A stretch of DNA of 64,000 bases from MPNP01 sp965116235 (GTDB taxonomy: Bacteria; Pseudomonadota; Alphaproteobacteria; Rhodobacterales; Rhodobacteraceae): NCBI GenBank assembly GCA_965116235.1, contig OZ220496.1:1-64000 (forward strand). The letters are read 5' to 3'. Of the stretch, positions 63,352 to 64,000 are shown piece after piece. The first letter of the stretch is position 1, and every line of letters starts with the position of its first letter. Position numbers and translations under genes: made by a program. The notes under the pieces were generated by a model. The model was given only the letters and a program-made list of their open reading frames with translations. It had not been told where the DNA came from and searched no databases.

Positions 63352-64000
63352 CTATTTGAGAGCTCCCATCGTCAGACCCCGTACCAATTGTTTCGATGCC
63401 AAAAGCGCAAAGATCAACACGGGGATGACGATGAGTGTCGAGGTAGCCATGATCTTGCCGTAAGGCAAATTGTACCCTTCCATGAAACTGACCGCCATGG
63501 CCGGCGCTGTTTTGGCATCGGTCCGGGTGAGGATCAGACCAAACATCAGCTCGTTCCAGGAAAAGATAAACGAGAAAATCGCCGATACCGCAATACCCGG
63601 CATGGCCAACGGCAGGCAAATCGAGCGCATGATACGAAACTGTGAGCTCCCCTCAAGTCGTGCAGCCTCGTCAAGATCATACGGGATGCCGCGAAACTGG
63701 TCTGTTACAATCCAGATCACGATGGGGAGGTTGAACGTCAGGTAAATGAGGATCAGCGTGATGTGCTTGTCAAGCAACCCAAGGATACGCGCTATGAGGA
63801 AGAACGGCAACGCCAGCACAATGGGCGAAACCATTCGGTTGGTAATGAACCAGAACCAGAGATCCTTCTTGCCGCGAAACTCGAACCGAGCCAGAGCAAA
63901 GGCGGCCGGCACGCCCAGGACCAGTGCCAAAGCCGTGGTGCAGATGGCAATTGCAAGCGAGTTTGCCAATGTGCGTAACACCCCGTCCTCGAACAGCGCT
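63352..64000 (-). CDS. Sugar ABC transporter permease (MalG type), 5' end outside window
   Basis: The reverse strand is open from the window edge (reading …ALFEDGVLRTLANSLAIAIC) to the stop at 63352, giving the last ~215 residues. Features: EAA loop DEAARLEGSSQFRIMRSICLPLA, FSWNELMFGLILTRTDAKTAPAMAVSF, and the C-terminal SKQLVRGLTMGALK of sugar permeases. It belongs to a second carbohydrate transporter whose other genes lie beyond 64000. Confidence 0.88.
   Translation of the reverse strand, partial: ALFEDGVLRTLANSLAIAICTTALALVLGVPAAFALARFEFRGKKDLWFWFITNRMVSPIVLALPFFLIARILGLLDKHITLILIYLTFNLPIVIWIVTDQFRGIPYDLDEAARLEGSSQFRIMRSICLPLAMPGIAVSAIFSFIFSWNELMFGLILTRTDAKTAPAMAVSFMEGYNLPYGKIMATSTLIVIPVLIFALLASKQLVRGLTMGALK

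Noticed and set aside
1..64000. CRISPR array
   Set aside because: No regularly spaced repeats with unique spacers were seen; the repeated sequences found are pairs of dispersed elements.
1..64000. tRNA or rRNA genes
   Set aside because: No cloverleaf with conserved GTTCRANNC-type arms or rRNA-like sequence was noticed in the gaps; a covariance-model scan would be needed to exclude a divergent one.

Overview
The window looks like a chromosomal stretch from an alphaproteobacterium, probably marine or host-associated. Evidence for this is the sorbitol/mannitol ABC operon of the smo/mtl type, the glx-like amidotransferase/glutamate-synthase genes with four-subunit sarcosine-oxidase genes, a DUF1127 protein and AraC/GlxA-type regulators. 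I cannot place it at genus level from sequence alone. The chromosome is littered with decayed mobile DNA and broken genes (PhoX, haloacid dehalogenase, porin, two ankyrin ATPases), which suggests relaxed selection, phase variation or sequencing indels.

Layout. 1-1.0 kb: a response regulator with a PP2C-type phosphatase (cut by the window edge). 1.4-5.0 kb: an IS630-type element split by a complete IS4-type element, with an 8-bp target duplication. 5.2-10.3 kb: a PhoX relic, then a 55-bp inverted repeat pair enclosing a porin gene (out of frame at a G9 tract) and a small phage morphogenesis cassette. 10.6-17.8 kb: a sugar-alcohol uptake and oxidation operon. 18.1-20.5 kb: a broken dehalogenase gene, a small inverted-repeat element, and the first of two RiPP-like precursor genes. 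20.5-22.8 kb: an ammonium transporter and small genes. 22.9-33.3 kb: a nine-gene operon around the N-methylglutamate synthase genes. 33.4-34.8 kb: a GntR regulator and an amidotransferase. 34.8-37.0 kb: IS relics around the second RiPP-like precursor. 37.0-45.3 kb: a GmaS/GlnT-type ligase, a GlxA-type regulator and a four-gene N-methylglutamate dehydrogenase (sarcosine-oxidase-like) operon. 45.3-47.8 and 54.3-56.2 kb: two paralogous ATPase-ankyrin genes flanking a nitrilase plus oligopeptide ABC operon. 56.9-59.7 kb: an MmeI-type restriction-methylation enzyme. 60-64 kb: a PhnD-like protein, xylulokinase and the start of another sugar ABC transporter.

Functional picture. The central 20 kb carries a complete gene set for the N-methylglutamate route of methylamine use: GmaS-type ligase, MgsABC, and a four-subunit dehydrogenase, with Amt for ammonium and several genes of unknown role in the same operon (DUF1989-GcvT fusion, nitrilase, two uncharacterised proteins). 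The sugar-alcohol operon and xylulokinase point to polyol catabolism.

The least expected content is a pair of orphan precursor genes. They have nearly identical nitrile-hydratase-like leader peptides ending in Gly-Gly, identical strong promoters, and divergent Ser/Thr-rich cores, one with two SxxxC pairs and one with both cysteines replaced by serine. In the first, the leader/core boundary is itself a G9 tract. Long G tracts also sit in the porin signal-peptide region and in one ankyrin ATPase, so slipped-strand switching of surface, secreted and defence-like products is a testable theme.
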